A stretch of 34,094 nucleotides of DNA from Streptosporangiaceae bacterium (GTDB lineage: Bacteria > Actinomycetota > Actinomycetes > Streptosporangiales > Streptosporangiaceae). A model generated the notes under the pieces. That model did not search any database. It saw only the letters and a list, made by a program, of their open reading frames with translations, and was not told where the DNA came from. Every line of letters starts with the position of its first letter. The first letter of the stretch is position 1. Below, one piece after another: positions 8,984 to 14,855 of this stretch. The stretch lies in contig JASHPR010000444.1 in the NCBI GenBank assembly GCA_030038015.1, positions 1 through 34,094 on the forward strand. Direction: 5' to 3'. A program made the position numbers and the translations under genes.

Positions 8984-9718
8984 GTGCCGAAGTTTCACCG
9001 CATCACCGTGCTGCGCCGGCTGCCCCATCCTGGCCGGGGCTTCACCCAGGGCCTGATCGCGGAGGACGGCTGGGTGTGGGAGAGCACCGGCCAGTACGGC
9101 CAGTCGACTGTCCGGCGCTACCAGCTCGGCCGGGACCAGGTGGACGCGAGCATGGCGCTGCCACCCGAGCTGTTCGGCGAGGGCATCTGCCGGGCAGGGG
9201 AGTCGCTCTGGCAGCTCACCTGGCGGGAGCGGGTCGCGCTTCGCTGGGACCCGCGCAGCCTGGCCCTGCTGGAGACCGTCTCGTACAACCGTGAGGGCTG
9301 GGGCATCTGCAACGCAGGCTCTTACGTTCTGACCAGCGACGGAAGCAGCGAGCTGGTCAGGCGTGATCCCCAGACCCTGATGCCGCTCGGCATCGTCGTG
9401 GTGCGCTGCGGCGGGCAGCACGTCGGCGGGCTCAACGATCTCGCATGGGCCGGGGGGCTAGTGTGGGCGAACATCGCCCCTCGGCCCTACCTGGCCGGAA
9501 TCGATCCGGCCGACGGCGAGGTCACGGCAATCGTCGACGCGCGGCCGGCCTGGGAGCGTCACCGGGGCAATCCCGAGGCGATCCTCAACGGAGTCACGGC
9601 ACTTCCCGGGGCCGGGGAATTCCTGCTCACCGGGAAGCACTGGGAGTTCATCTACCACGTACGCCTGGCCGGGGGCCGCGGCCCCCGGCGGCCGGAGAGG
9701 CTGGTGGCCGGCCGCTAG
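8984..9718 (+). CDS. Glutamine cyclotransferase (QC, plant/bacterial beta-propeller type)
   Basis: A 244-aa protein matching the glutaminyl-peptide cyclotransferase family (PF05096): HPGRGFTQGL near the N-terminus, ESTGQYGQS, LFGEGI, LTWRE, EGWGICN, SDGSSEL, GGLNDLAW, NGVTALPG and GKHWEFIY occur in the order expected for the five-bladed propeller. The family converts N-terminal Gln to pyroglutamate. The GTG start has GGAGG about 10 nt upstream. No signal peptide is visible, although many bacterial members are secreted, so this copy appears cytoplasmic. It follows the FtsH-like gene by 40 nt and may be co-transcribed with it. It converges on the MFS gene. Confidence 0.85.
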   Translation: MPKFHRITVLRRLPHPGRGFTQGLIAEDGWVWESTGQYGQSTVRRYQLGRDQVDASMALPPELFGEGICRAGESLWQLTWRERVALRWDPRSLALLETVSYNREGWGICNAGSYVLTSDGSSELVRRDPQTLMPLGIVVVRCGGQHVGGLNDLAWAGGLVWANIAPRPYLAGIDPADGEVTAIVDARPAWERHRGNPEAILNGVTALPGAGEFLLTGKHWEFIYHVRLAGGRGPRRPERLVAGR

Positions 9719-9764
9719 ACACCTGGCCGGCGGCCGGCCGTGGGGCCGTGGGCCGTGGCCGGCG

Positions 9765-11249
9765 TCAGGCCGATGCTGGGGCGCGCACCGGCTCCGTCGG
9801 CATGAACAGCGCGATGACCAGGCCGGCCAACGCGAAAACGGTGAGCGCGGCGAGCGCGGCGGCGAACGGCTTCCCCTCGGGCAGCCTGGCGGACACCAGG
9901 ATCGATCCGGCCAGCGCCGTGCCCAGAGAGGATCCCAGGTTTGAGGCGCTGCGCCCCAGGCCGGAGATGTCGCCCTGGTCGGCATCGGGGAAGCTGGACT
10001 GGACGACGTTGGTGGACGAGGTCAGCATGACGCCGACCCCGATGCCGAAGAGCAGCAGGCCCGGCACCCAGGTGAGGACGCCGGAGTGCGCCCTGACCAG
10101 CGCCAGCAGCAAGATCATGCCGATCGTGGTCGCCGCGAAGCCGGCCGCGATCAAAGATCGCTGCGGATGACGCTTGGCGAGCCTGTCGGCGGCCGCGGCG
10201 GCGGCCAGGATCCCGATCGTGGCCGGGGTGAGCACCAGGCCGGTCTGGATCGCGCTGTCACCGTTGATCTTCTGCAGGTAGACGGAGAGCACGAAGAACG
10301 AGCCCTGCAGGACGAGCCACTGGATGAGCTGCGTCCCCAGCCCCAGGTTGGCCGTGCGGCTGCGGAACAGCCGGAGCGAGAGCAGGGCATCCCTGCCCTT
10401 CCGCTCGGCGGACCGGATGTGCCGGAAGAAGAAGAACAGCAGCAGCGCGCCGATGGCCACGAACAGCCAGACCGGCGAGATGCTGCCCTTCGGTATCACG
10501 ACCGTGCCCGCGATGGAGAAGTTCTGGCGCGCGACCAGGAAGCCGTATGTACGGGACTGCAGCACGCCGAGCACGACAAAGAACAGGCCGGCGGCCGACA
10601 GGAACGCCCCCCCGAGGTCGAAGCGCGGCCTCCGCCCGGGCCTCGCGGGTTCGGTGATCCTGCGGGCGAGCACGATGATCCACGCCACCGCCAGGACCTG
10701 CAGCCCGAACGACGCGCGCCAGCTGATCGCGCTGGTCACGAAGCCGCCGATCAGCGGCCCGGCGGCGGCACCCAGGCCGCCCGCGCCGCTGACCACGCCG
10801 AAATACCTGGCCCGCGACGTGACGTCGGGGAAGGTGACGGTCACCAGGATGTAGATCGGCGGGATCATCAGCGCCGAGCCCACGCCCTCGAGCAGCGAGT
10901 ACCCGGTGATCAGCAGCCCAAGCCCCGTCGCCAGCGCTGCCAGCAGCGCCCCGGCGCCATAGACGATCATTCCGGCGAGGAAGCATCGCTTGCGTCCCCA
11001 GATGTCAGTCAGCTTGCTGCCGGGGATCATCAGCGACGCCATCGTGAGCGTGAACAGCGTGATCGCCGTCTGCACGCCGGATACGGTCGTCCCCAGGTCC
11101 TTGGCGATCGCGCTGATCGCCACGTTCATGTTCGTGGCCGCGTAACTGGCGATGAACTGCGCCAGCGCCAGCGGGAGGATCATCCTCCGGGCCGCTGCCG
11201 GTGACTCGGTCACCGGGCCAGGCTGCCGAGCCGGCACGGGCACGGTCAT
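9765..11249 (-). CDS. MFS drug exporter, DHA2-like (14 TM)
   Basis: Hydrophobic protein of about 494 aa with the DHA2 layout (around 14 membrane helices). MFS motif A appears as GSKLTDIWGRKR in the TM2-3 loop and the antiporter-type motif C as GAGGLGAAAGPLIGG in TM5. Proton-driven export of small molecules is the family function; the substrate is unknown. The ORF track begins at 11384, but the first 45 residues of that frame (rich in Pro/Ser/Val) are not family-like. ATG at 11249 is preferred because it leaves a 20-residue cytoplasmic tail before ILPLALAQF. It is divergent from the SpoIIE-type phosphatase gene and no dedicated regulator is adjacent. Confidence 0.85.
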   Translation of the reverse strand: MTVPVPARQPGPVTESPAAARRMILPLALAQFIASYAATNMNVAISAIAKDLGTTVSGVQTAITLFTLTMASLMIPGSKLTDIWGRKRCFLAGMIVYGAGALLAALATGLGLLITGYSLLEGVGSALMIPPIYILVTVTFPDVTSRARYFGVVSGAGGLGAAAGPLIGGFVTSAISWRASFGLQVLAVAWIIVLARRITEPARPGRRPRFDLGGAFLSAAGLFFVVLGVLQSRTYGFLVARQNFSIAGTVVIPKGSISPVWLFVAIGALLLFFFFRHIRSAERKGRDALLSLRLFRSRTANLGLGTQLIQWLVLQGSFFVLSVYLQKINGDSAIQTGLVLTPATIGILAAAAAADRLAKRHPQRSLIAAGFAATTIGMILLLALVRAHSGVLTWVPGLLLFGIGVGVMLTSSTNVVQSSFPDADQGDISGLGRSASNLGSSLGTALAGSILVSARLPEGKPFAAALAALTVFALAGLVIALFMPTEPVRAPASA

Positions 11250-11277
11250 CACCCACCCCGGGTGGACCAGCCGCAGG

Positions 11278-11283
11278 ATACTA
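11278..11283 (-). promoter_or_regulatory. Weak candidate -10 (TAGTAT) for the MFS gene
   Basis: TAGTAT on the minus strand lies 28 nt before the proposed MFS start in the 134-bp divergent intergenic region. No good -35 is seen, so this is a tentative mark. Confidence 0.3.
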
Positions 11284-11383
11284 ACCCTTTTGCCGGACTC
11301 CAGCCCCGCCGGCGGTGTGTAATCTGTGACTGCCGCGACGACGGGGGTGCACGGGGCACGCGAGCCTGATGGCCCCGTGAGCA

Positions 11384-12547
11384 ATGGGGGTGGATCCGGC
11401 TATCCGGTCCAGGACGTACGTGTTCCTGCTGACGCTGCCGTTCTTGATGATGGCAGGGGTCGGTGTCGTCCGGTGCACCATCGGGCCGGGCTGGGGCCTG
11501 CTGCCGCTGCTGGTCGTGGGCCCCGCGGCGGCGGCCGCGGTGGGCGGGCTGGCCCTGACCCTGGGCGCCGGCGCGGTGGCGGTGGCCGAATGCCTGCTGT
11601 TCGCCATGGACATGTACCCGGATGTCCGGCCGGCCGGGGTCGCCTTGTTCGCCGCGGTCGGCGTCACGGCGGTCGGCGCCGCGGCCTGCCGGGTGCGGGA
11701 GCGCCGCGAGCGTGAGCTGGCGCAGGTGCGGGTCGTCGCCGAGGCAGCGCAGCAGGTGCTGCTGCGGCCGGTGCCGCGCCAGGTCGGCTCGGTGGCCATG
11801 GCGGTGCGCTACCTGTCGGCGTCCTCGGGCGCGCGGGTCGGCGGCGACCTGTACGAGGTCGTGGCGACGCGCGACCGCCTGCGCCTGATCGTGGGCGACG
11901 TGGAGGGCAAGGGCCTGCCCGCCATCCAGTCGGCGGCGGTGGTGCTCGGGGTGTTCCGCGAAGCCGCGCATGACGACATCGGGCTCGCCGGGATCGTCGA
12001 CAGGATCGAGACCAGCCTGGCCCGCGAACTCGGCGACGAGCAGTTCGTGACCGCCATCCTCGCCGACGTCGCCGTGCACGGCACCAAGATGCACCTGCTC
12101 AGCTGCGGCCACCCCGCGCCGCTGCTGCTCGGGGCGCCCGGGCCGCGGTTCGTCGGCCCCGACGAGGGCAGCCTCCCCCTCGGGCTCGGGCAGCTCACCG
12201 GCGCGCCGCGGGTCCCGCTCACGGTCCCGTTCGGGCCCGGCGACCGGGTCCTCTTCTACACCGACGGGGCGACCGAGGCCAGGAACAGGGCAGGCGACTT
12301 CTTCCCCCTGGCCGAGTGCGACTCGCTGCGCGGCGGGCCAGGCCACGCCGCGCTGGGCGATCCCGCCGCGCTGGTTGACCGGCTCAGCGACGAGGTCGTG
12401 CGGCACGTCGGCCACGCGCCGGACGATGACATAGCGCTGCTGCTGGCCTGCCGCCTCGCCACGCCGGCCGGCCAGGGAGCCAGGCCGCCGGACTCCGGGC
12501 AAGTACACTCCGGGTTATGGAGGGCGAGTTCAGCTGGCTCGTGCTGA
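11384..12547 (+). CDS. Membrane PP2C-family (SpoIIE-type) serine/threonine phosphatase
   Basis: A 387-aa protein with about three N-terminal membrane segments (roughly residues 10-100), then a short charged linker (RVRERRERELAQ) and a SpoIIE/RsbU-type PP2C domain. The metal-binding motifs are present: GGDLYEVV, GDVEGKGLPA, SCGHPAPLLL, FYTDGATEARN and a C-terminal DDDIALLL. Such phosphatases dephosphorylate anti-sigma-factor antagonists in partner-switching pathways; no antagonist or anti-sigma gene is adjacent here. The start is uncertain: ATG 11384 has no good SD. A TAATCT at 11320-11325 might be a -10. The end overlaps the start of the 49-aa ORF at 12517 by 31 nt. Confidence 0.85.
   Translation: MGVDPAIRSRTYVFLLTLPFLMMAGVGVVRCTIGPGWGLLPLLVVGPAAAAAVGGLALTLGAGAVAVAECLLFAMDMYPDVRPAGVALFAAVGVTAVGAAACRVRERRERELAQVRVVAEAAQQVLLRPVPRQVGSVAMAVRYLSASSGARVGGDLYEVVATRDRLRLIVGDVEGKGLPAIQSAAVVLGVFREAAHDDIGLAGIVDRIETSLARELGDEQFVTAILADVAVHGTKMHLLSCGHPAPLLLGAPGPRFVGPDEGSLPLGLGQLTGAPRVPLTVPFGPGDRVLFYTDGATEARNRAGDFFPLAECDSLRGGPGHAALGDPAALVDRLSDEVVRHVGHAPDDDIALLLACRLATPAGQGARPPDSGQVHSGLWRASSAGSC
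12504..12509 (+). promoter_or_regulatory. Putative -10 (TACACT) for leaderless 49-aa ORF
   Basis: TACACT lies 7 nt before ATG 12517, inside the 3' end of the phosphatase gene. It is the same spacing used by the other leaderless candidates in this window. No clear -35 is seen. Confidence 0.45.
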
Positions 12548-12666
12548 TCGCGGCTTTTGCGGCGGTGACGGTGTTCTGCGGGCTATTGGCGGCCAGGCTC
12601 CTGCGCATCGGATCGGGCACCGGAGGGCGGGCCGGGAACGCGGGGCGGACCGGGGAGGCGGAGTGA
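12517..12666 (+). CDS. Small single-pass membrane protein, 49 aa (not in ORF track)
   Basis: ATG at 12517 opens a 49-codon frame: a short acidic N-terminus (MEGEFSW), one hydrophobic segment LVLIAAFAAVTVFCGLLAA, then a basic and Gly/Arg-rich tail. Two features support it as a real gene. TACACT lies 7 nt upstream, as for leaderless genes, and its TGA stop (12664-12666) overlaps the GTG start of the nitrobindin gene as GTGA, a typical translational-coupling junction. The topology predicts N-out or a short N-terminal anchor with a positive cytoplasmic tail. No family is recognised. It may work with the phosphatase upstream or the nitrobindin downstream; neither can be shown. Confidence 0.6.
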   Translation: MEGEFSWLVLIAAFAAVTVFCGLLAARLLRIGSGTGGRAGNAGRTGEAE

Positions 12667-13193
12667 GCGAGCCGGAGCAGAGCCCGGCCACGGGGCGGCC
12701 CGGCGCCGGGCACCCGGCCGAGCATCCCGCGCTGGCCCCGGTGCGCTTCCTGCTCGGCCACTGGGAGGGCGCCGGGGTCGTCGGCTACCCGACGATCGAG
12801 AGCGCCAGGTTCGGCCAGGAGATCACGTTCAGCCACAACGGCAAGCCGTTCCTGATCTACACCAGCCGCACCTGGCTGCTGGACGAGGAAGGGCAGATCG
12901 GCAGGCCGCTCGCCATGGAGACCGGCTTCTGGCGGCCGCAGCCGCATGATGAGCTTGAAGTGCTGCTGGTGCACCCGACCGGGATCTGCGAGATTTACCT
13001 GGGTCAGGTGACCGGCACGAAGATCGAGATGGCGACCGACGCCGTGGTGCGGACCTCGACGGCAAAGGAGGTCACGGCGGGCCACCGGCTTTACGGCCTG
13101 GTCGGCGCCGACCTCGCCTATGCCTACGACATGGCCGCGGTCGGCCAGCCGCTGCAGGCGCACGCATCGGCCCAGCTCAAGCGCGTCGGCTAG
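12663..13193 (+). CDS. Nitrobindin (FABP-like haem-binding protein, DUF1794)
   Basis: A 176-aa protein with the nitrobindin/THAP4-like beta-barrel signature: LLGHWEGAG contains G32-x-W34-x-G36-x-G38, followed by KPFLIYTSRTW, ETGFWRPQ and HPTGICEIYLG. The C-terminal strand ends QAHASAQLKRV, where His168 is in the position of the axial haem ligand of nitrobindins. Family members bind ferric haem b and react with NO/peroxynitrite. An extra 25-residue polar N-terminus precedes the barrel. The GTG start overlaps the stop of the 49-aa ORF, so translation is probably coupled. From memory, nitrobindin lies next to nur in Streptomyces. Here about 1.66 kb of other sequence separates them. Confidence 0.9.
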   Translation: MSEPEQSPATGRPGAGHPAEHPALAPVRFLLGHWEGAGVVGYPTIESARFGQEITFSHNGKPFLIYTSRTWLLDEEGQIGRPLAMETGFWRPQPHDELEVLLVHPTGICEIYLGQVTGTKIEMATDAVVRTSTAKEVTAGHRLYGLVGADLAYAYDMAAVGQPLQAHASAQLKRVG

Positions 13194-13215
13194 GGCCCCG
13201 CACCCGACACTGACT

Positions 13216-13338
13216 GGCCGCGTGGCCGCCATTTAACGCCCACGTGCCCGCGCAGCTTGAGGCGCAGGCGGCGCTGTACCGGAGCCTGCTGGCCGGGCGC
13301 AGCAAGTGGCCACTTTCAGCCACACGCGGCCCACGTGC
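13216..13338. repeat. Paired short inverted and direct repeats downstream of nitrobindin
   Basis: GGCCGCGTG (13216-13224) is the exact inverse of CACGCGGCC (13323-13331), and GCCCACGTGC occurs directly at 13238-13247 and 13329-13338. They bracket a 100-bp stretch with no recognised gene. They could mark an old insertion or be chance in GC-rich DNA. Confidence 0.35.
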
Positions 13339-13375
13339 ATGATCTCGACGTCGCGGCAGCGGCACCTGCGGCCGG

Positions 13376-13567
13376 TCATGCGTCGCCGTCTGCCTTGGCT
13401 AGCATCGCGGCCAGCTCGTCAAGCGTAAGCGCCGCGTAACACTCGCCCACGCCATGACCCCACTCATCGCGATGCTGAGCCTCATAGCCGAAGCCGTCGA
13501 ATCCGATCCTCACGACGTAGCTGGGGTGGTCTTGGATGAAGCGGCCGACGTTGAGGTCATAGTCCAT
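13376..13567 (-). CDS. Small hypothetical protein, 63 aa, divergent from GntR regulator
   Basis: A 63-aa acidic protein rich in aromatic and Gly residues (MDYDLNVGRF..., GFDGFGYEAQHRDEWGHG) ending in a Leu-rich helix (LTLDELAAMLAKADG). No family is recognised. It is judged real because its codon use is less G/C-biased in a coherent way and it is divergent from a regulator. TAGGTT also lies 6 nt before its ATG on the minus strand, matching the leaderless promoter pattern. It is probably a target of the GntR protein, with which it shares an 88-bp divergent promoter region. Antisense ORFs in the same place have low-complexity Ala/Arg translations and are rejected. Confidence 0.6.
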   Translation of the reverse strand: MDYDLNVGRFIQDHPSYVVRIGFDGFGYEAQHRDEWGHGVGECYAALTLDELAAMLAKADGDA

Positions 13568-13573
13568 GAGGTC

Positions 13574-13579
13574 AACCTA
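13574..13579 (-). promoter_or_regulatory. Putative -10 (TAGGTT) for leaderless 63-aa gene
   Basis: On the minus strand TAGGTT lies 6 nt before the ATG at 13567. Confidence 0.45.
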
Positions 13580-13580
13580 G

Positions 13581-13652
13581 GTCATGCACATGCTTAAACA
13601 AGCCTAGACAGTCATGAACGGTTAACTAAGATCACCCACGGTTAAGGTCATG
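13581..13652. promoter_or_regulatory. Shared operator/promoter region of the GntR pair
   Basis: The region is AT-richer than its surroundings. ACGGTTAA occurs twice as a direct repeat (13618-13625, 13638-13645), 20 bp apart (two helical turns). The repeats span the expected -35 and -10 positions of the GntR promoter (TAAGGT 13643-13648, 7 nt before GTG 13656). GTCATG occurs three times (13581-13586, 13611-13616, 13647-13652). Autoregulation by the GntR protein is the simplest reading. Confidence 0.5.
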
Positions 13653-13655
13653 ATC

Positions 13656-13898
13656 GTGATTGACCCGACCGGTCCGATCGCGCCGTACCGGCAGCTGGCA
13701 AGCATCCTGCGCAGGCGGATCGCTGACGGTACCCTGCCGGCTGGCGCCAGGATCACGGAGTCGGACATCACCGAGGAGTTCGAGGTGGCTCGCAACACTG
13801 CGCGGCGCGCTCTGGCGATCCTGCGTGATGAGGGGTTGGTCTACACCATGCCGCAGCGCGGGAGCTACGTCGGGCAGGGTCCGCCCGAAGAAGGGTAG
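13656..13898 (+). CDS. Minimal GntR-family regulator (winged HTH only)
   Basis: Only a GntR winged helix-turn-helix is encoded: PYRQLASILRRRI, then LPAGARITESDITEEFEVARNTARRALAILRDEGLV and the wing PQRGSYVG. No effector-binding or oligomerisation domain follows, so ligand control is unlikely unless a partner provides it. The ORF track starts at ATG 13650. GTG 13656 is preferred because it gives VIDPTGPIAPYRQ, the usual family N-terminus, and sits 7 nt after TAAGGT (leaderless). This gives 80 aa. Short GntR proteins of this kind are common beside small ORFs in actinomycete genomes and mobile elements. It is followed by about 0.95 kb without a recognisable protein gene. Confidence 0.85.
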   Translation: MIDPTGPIAPYRQLASILRRRIADGTLPAGARITESDITEEFEVARNTARRALAILRDEGLVYTMPQRGSYVGQGPPEEG

Positions 13899-14091
13899 GC
13901 CTAGTGCCCTCCGCGCTCATCCCGCCTTCACGAGGCAGCCAGGCGACACGTACGCGCTTGGCCGGCCAGCCAGCCTCCCGGCCACCGAACCCGGCGCTTC
14001 CAGCCCGCATGCCGGGGTCACCGGAGCACGGCGTCCTGCCACCAGCTGAGTTTCTTTACGCAGCTCTGGCTGACACGCGGCCTGCTTCCTG

Positions 14092-14152
14092 ACCCGAACG
14101 CGAGCTGTAGCCACCGGACGCATAGCGGCGCCGTTCGGGTGTTCCGGTGGCT
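14092..14152. repeat. Two interleaved perfect inverted repeats (pseudoknot-like)
   Basis: ACCCGAACG (14092-14100) pairs with CGTTCGGGT (14132-14140), and AGCCACCGGA (14109-14118) pairs with TCCGGTGGCT (14143-14152). The order A-B-A'-B' means the two stems interlock like an H-type pseudoknot or compete as alternatives. A further CAGCTC (14061-14066)/GAGCTG (14102-14107) pair interlocks with the first stem. There is no gene on either strand. It could be an RNA switch element or a protein-recognised DNA site. Confidence 0.65.
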
Positions 14153-14330
14153 TGCTACCGGGCGGCTGCAGCCGTCACCGGCCCATCCGCGCATCCGCGG
14201 GCTGGGCGCATCCAGTGCTGCCGCCGTGGACCCATCCGGGCAGCTGAAGGCTGCGCTTCCGGATGCCGCCGCCGGCCGGGTGCCAGCCGCCCGGTGCGTA
14301 CCAGCACCGCCGCCAGCAGCGGTGACATGC

Positions 14331-14362
14331 CAAGAATAAAGACCCCCGGGCGCCTCCCGGGG
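14331..14362 (-). terminator. Rho-independent-type terminator on the minus strand
   Basis: On the minus strand a perfect 7-bp stem (CCCCGGG/CCCGGGG, plus coordinates 14344-14350 and 14356-14362) with a 5-nt loop is followed by GTCTTTATTCTT. This T-rich tail is exceptional in such GC-rich DNA. It ends the candidate RNA that begins near 14696; no minus-strand protein gene needs it. Confidence 0.65.
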
Positions 14363-14628
14363 TGGCTCACCAGAACCGGCCAGGAACCGCGGTGCGCCGA
14401 GAGGTGCGACGCGGCGCTCCTCTCACTGCGTTCCGCGAGACCGGAGGTGGAACCCACCACGGGGACCGGCTGGACAAGGCCGGCCAGCCCGGGGGTCCGG
14501 TGTCTGCCGTGTATTAGCCGGCCGCCGCTTGCGGCGCCCAGGCCCGCGACCGCGGTCACCCTGCGGTGCGGCCTGTGCCTGGCCGGTGCGCGCCCCGCTG
14601 GCATGCGGGGTGCTACACGGGACGGCGG

Positions 14629-14667
14629 CTAGCTGACAGCCACCTCGCGAGTCCGACATCTATGCAT
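14629..14667 (-). CDS. 12-aa leader peptide candidate (too short for ORF track)
   Basis: ATG at 14667 (minus) encodes MHRCRTREVAVS and then stops at TAG. AAAGGAGGTGG lies upstream with a 12-nt gap from GGAGG to the ATG, longer than usual. The sequence has three Arg and one Cys, too few to point to a specific attenuation signal. An alternative ATG at 14659 (78-aa frame) is further from the SD and gives low-complexity protein, so the short frame is preferred. Confidence 0.4.
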   Translation of the reverse strand: MHRCRTREVAVS

Positions 14668-14702
14668 ACTGTTGGACCACCTCCTTTCCCGCGTTAGCCA
14701 GA

Positions 14703-14732
14703 ACGCTATGTCACGGCGCGCCGTGGAGGCAA
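14703..14732 (-). promoter_or_regulatory. Promoter for the minus-strand RNA
   Basis: TTGCCT and TAGCGT on the minus strand with an 18-nt spacer; the expected transcription start is near 14696. It is divergent from nur. Confidence 0.45.
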
Positions 14733-14746
14733 GCGCGTTATCTGCG

Positions 14747-14818
14747 CGGCGCTGCGGCGGCGGTCTGCTCGGCGCTGCGGCGGCGGGCAGCGGGTCACCT
14801 GGCGCGGCGCTGCGGCGG
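14747..14818 (+). repeat. Three direct copies of CGGCGCTGCGGCGG
   Basis: The 14-mer occurs exactly at 14747-14760, 14770-14783 and 14805-14818, between the minus-strand RNA promoter and the nur promoter. The third copy abuts the region where a nur -35 would be expected. It does not resemble the known Nur box. It could be an operator or simple slippage repeat. Confidence 0.5.
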
Positions 14819-14843
14819 TTGGGCAATGCCTGCCAGGCTCACC

Positions 14844-14849
14844 TAGACT
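14844..14849 (+). promoter_or_regulatory. Putative -10 (TAGACT) for leaderless nur-like gene
   Basis: TAGACT lies 6 nt before the ATG at 14856. A possible -35, TTGGGC, is at 14819-14824 (19-nt spacer). There is no SD. Confidence 0.5.
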
Positions 14850-14855
14850 CGGCTC

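Larger units (their letters stand above)
14331..14696 (-). ncRNA. Candidate structured RNA/leader transcript, about 365 nt
   Basis: The minus strand has a promoter-like TTGCCT-18 nt-TAGCGT (plus 14727-14732, 14703-14708), a very strong ribosome-binding sequence AAAGGAGGTGG, a short ORF, a run of hairpins and a terminator. Hairpins include CCCCGC/GCGGGG (14593-14598 with 14605-14610), GCCGC-AA-GCGGC (near 14524-14535), GGCTGG/CCAGCC (near 14468-14489), a CTCC/GGAG plus TCTC/GAGA stem (near 14413-14447) and GCGCCG/CGGCGC. CCACCTCC inside the RNA (plus 14443-14450) is the exact complement of the SD octamer GGAGGTGG (plus 14677-14684). It may be a regulatory RNA, an attenuator, or a known actinobacterial sRNA I do not recognise. 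Confidence 0.5.
13899..14855. other. 957-bp stretch without a recognised protein gene
   Basis: No ORF here has a recognisable or compositionally convincing product on either strand. It holds the interleaved inverted repeats at 14092-14152, a candidate structured RNA with a leader ORF on the minus strand (14331-14696), a triplicated 14-mer (14747-14818) and the nur promoter. In relatives known from memory, nitrobindin and nur are neighbours, so the 13.2-14.85 kb block may be an accessory insertion. Confidence 0.6.

Noticed and set aside
10086-11204. 372-aa plus-strand ORF opposite the MFS gene
   Set aside because: Highly charged Gln/Arg/Asp low-complexity antisense of hydrophobic helices.
13244-13342. 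32-codon plus-strand ORF (VPAQLEAQAALYRSLLAGR...)
   Set aside because: A plausible helical peptide, but it has no SD, no leaderless -10 and no family; kept only as a possible gene remnant.
14155-14659. Minus-strand ORFs of 149 and 78 aa in the nur upstream region
   Set aside because: No family, Arg/Pro/Gly-rich. The only strong SD there fits the 12-codon leader better, and the region is explained by RNA structure.
14674-14689. Plus-strand GGACCACCTCCTTTC resembles the 3' end of 16S rRNA
   Set aside because: Only about 15 nt match and no 16S sequence precedes it. It is the complement of a very strong minus-strand SD.
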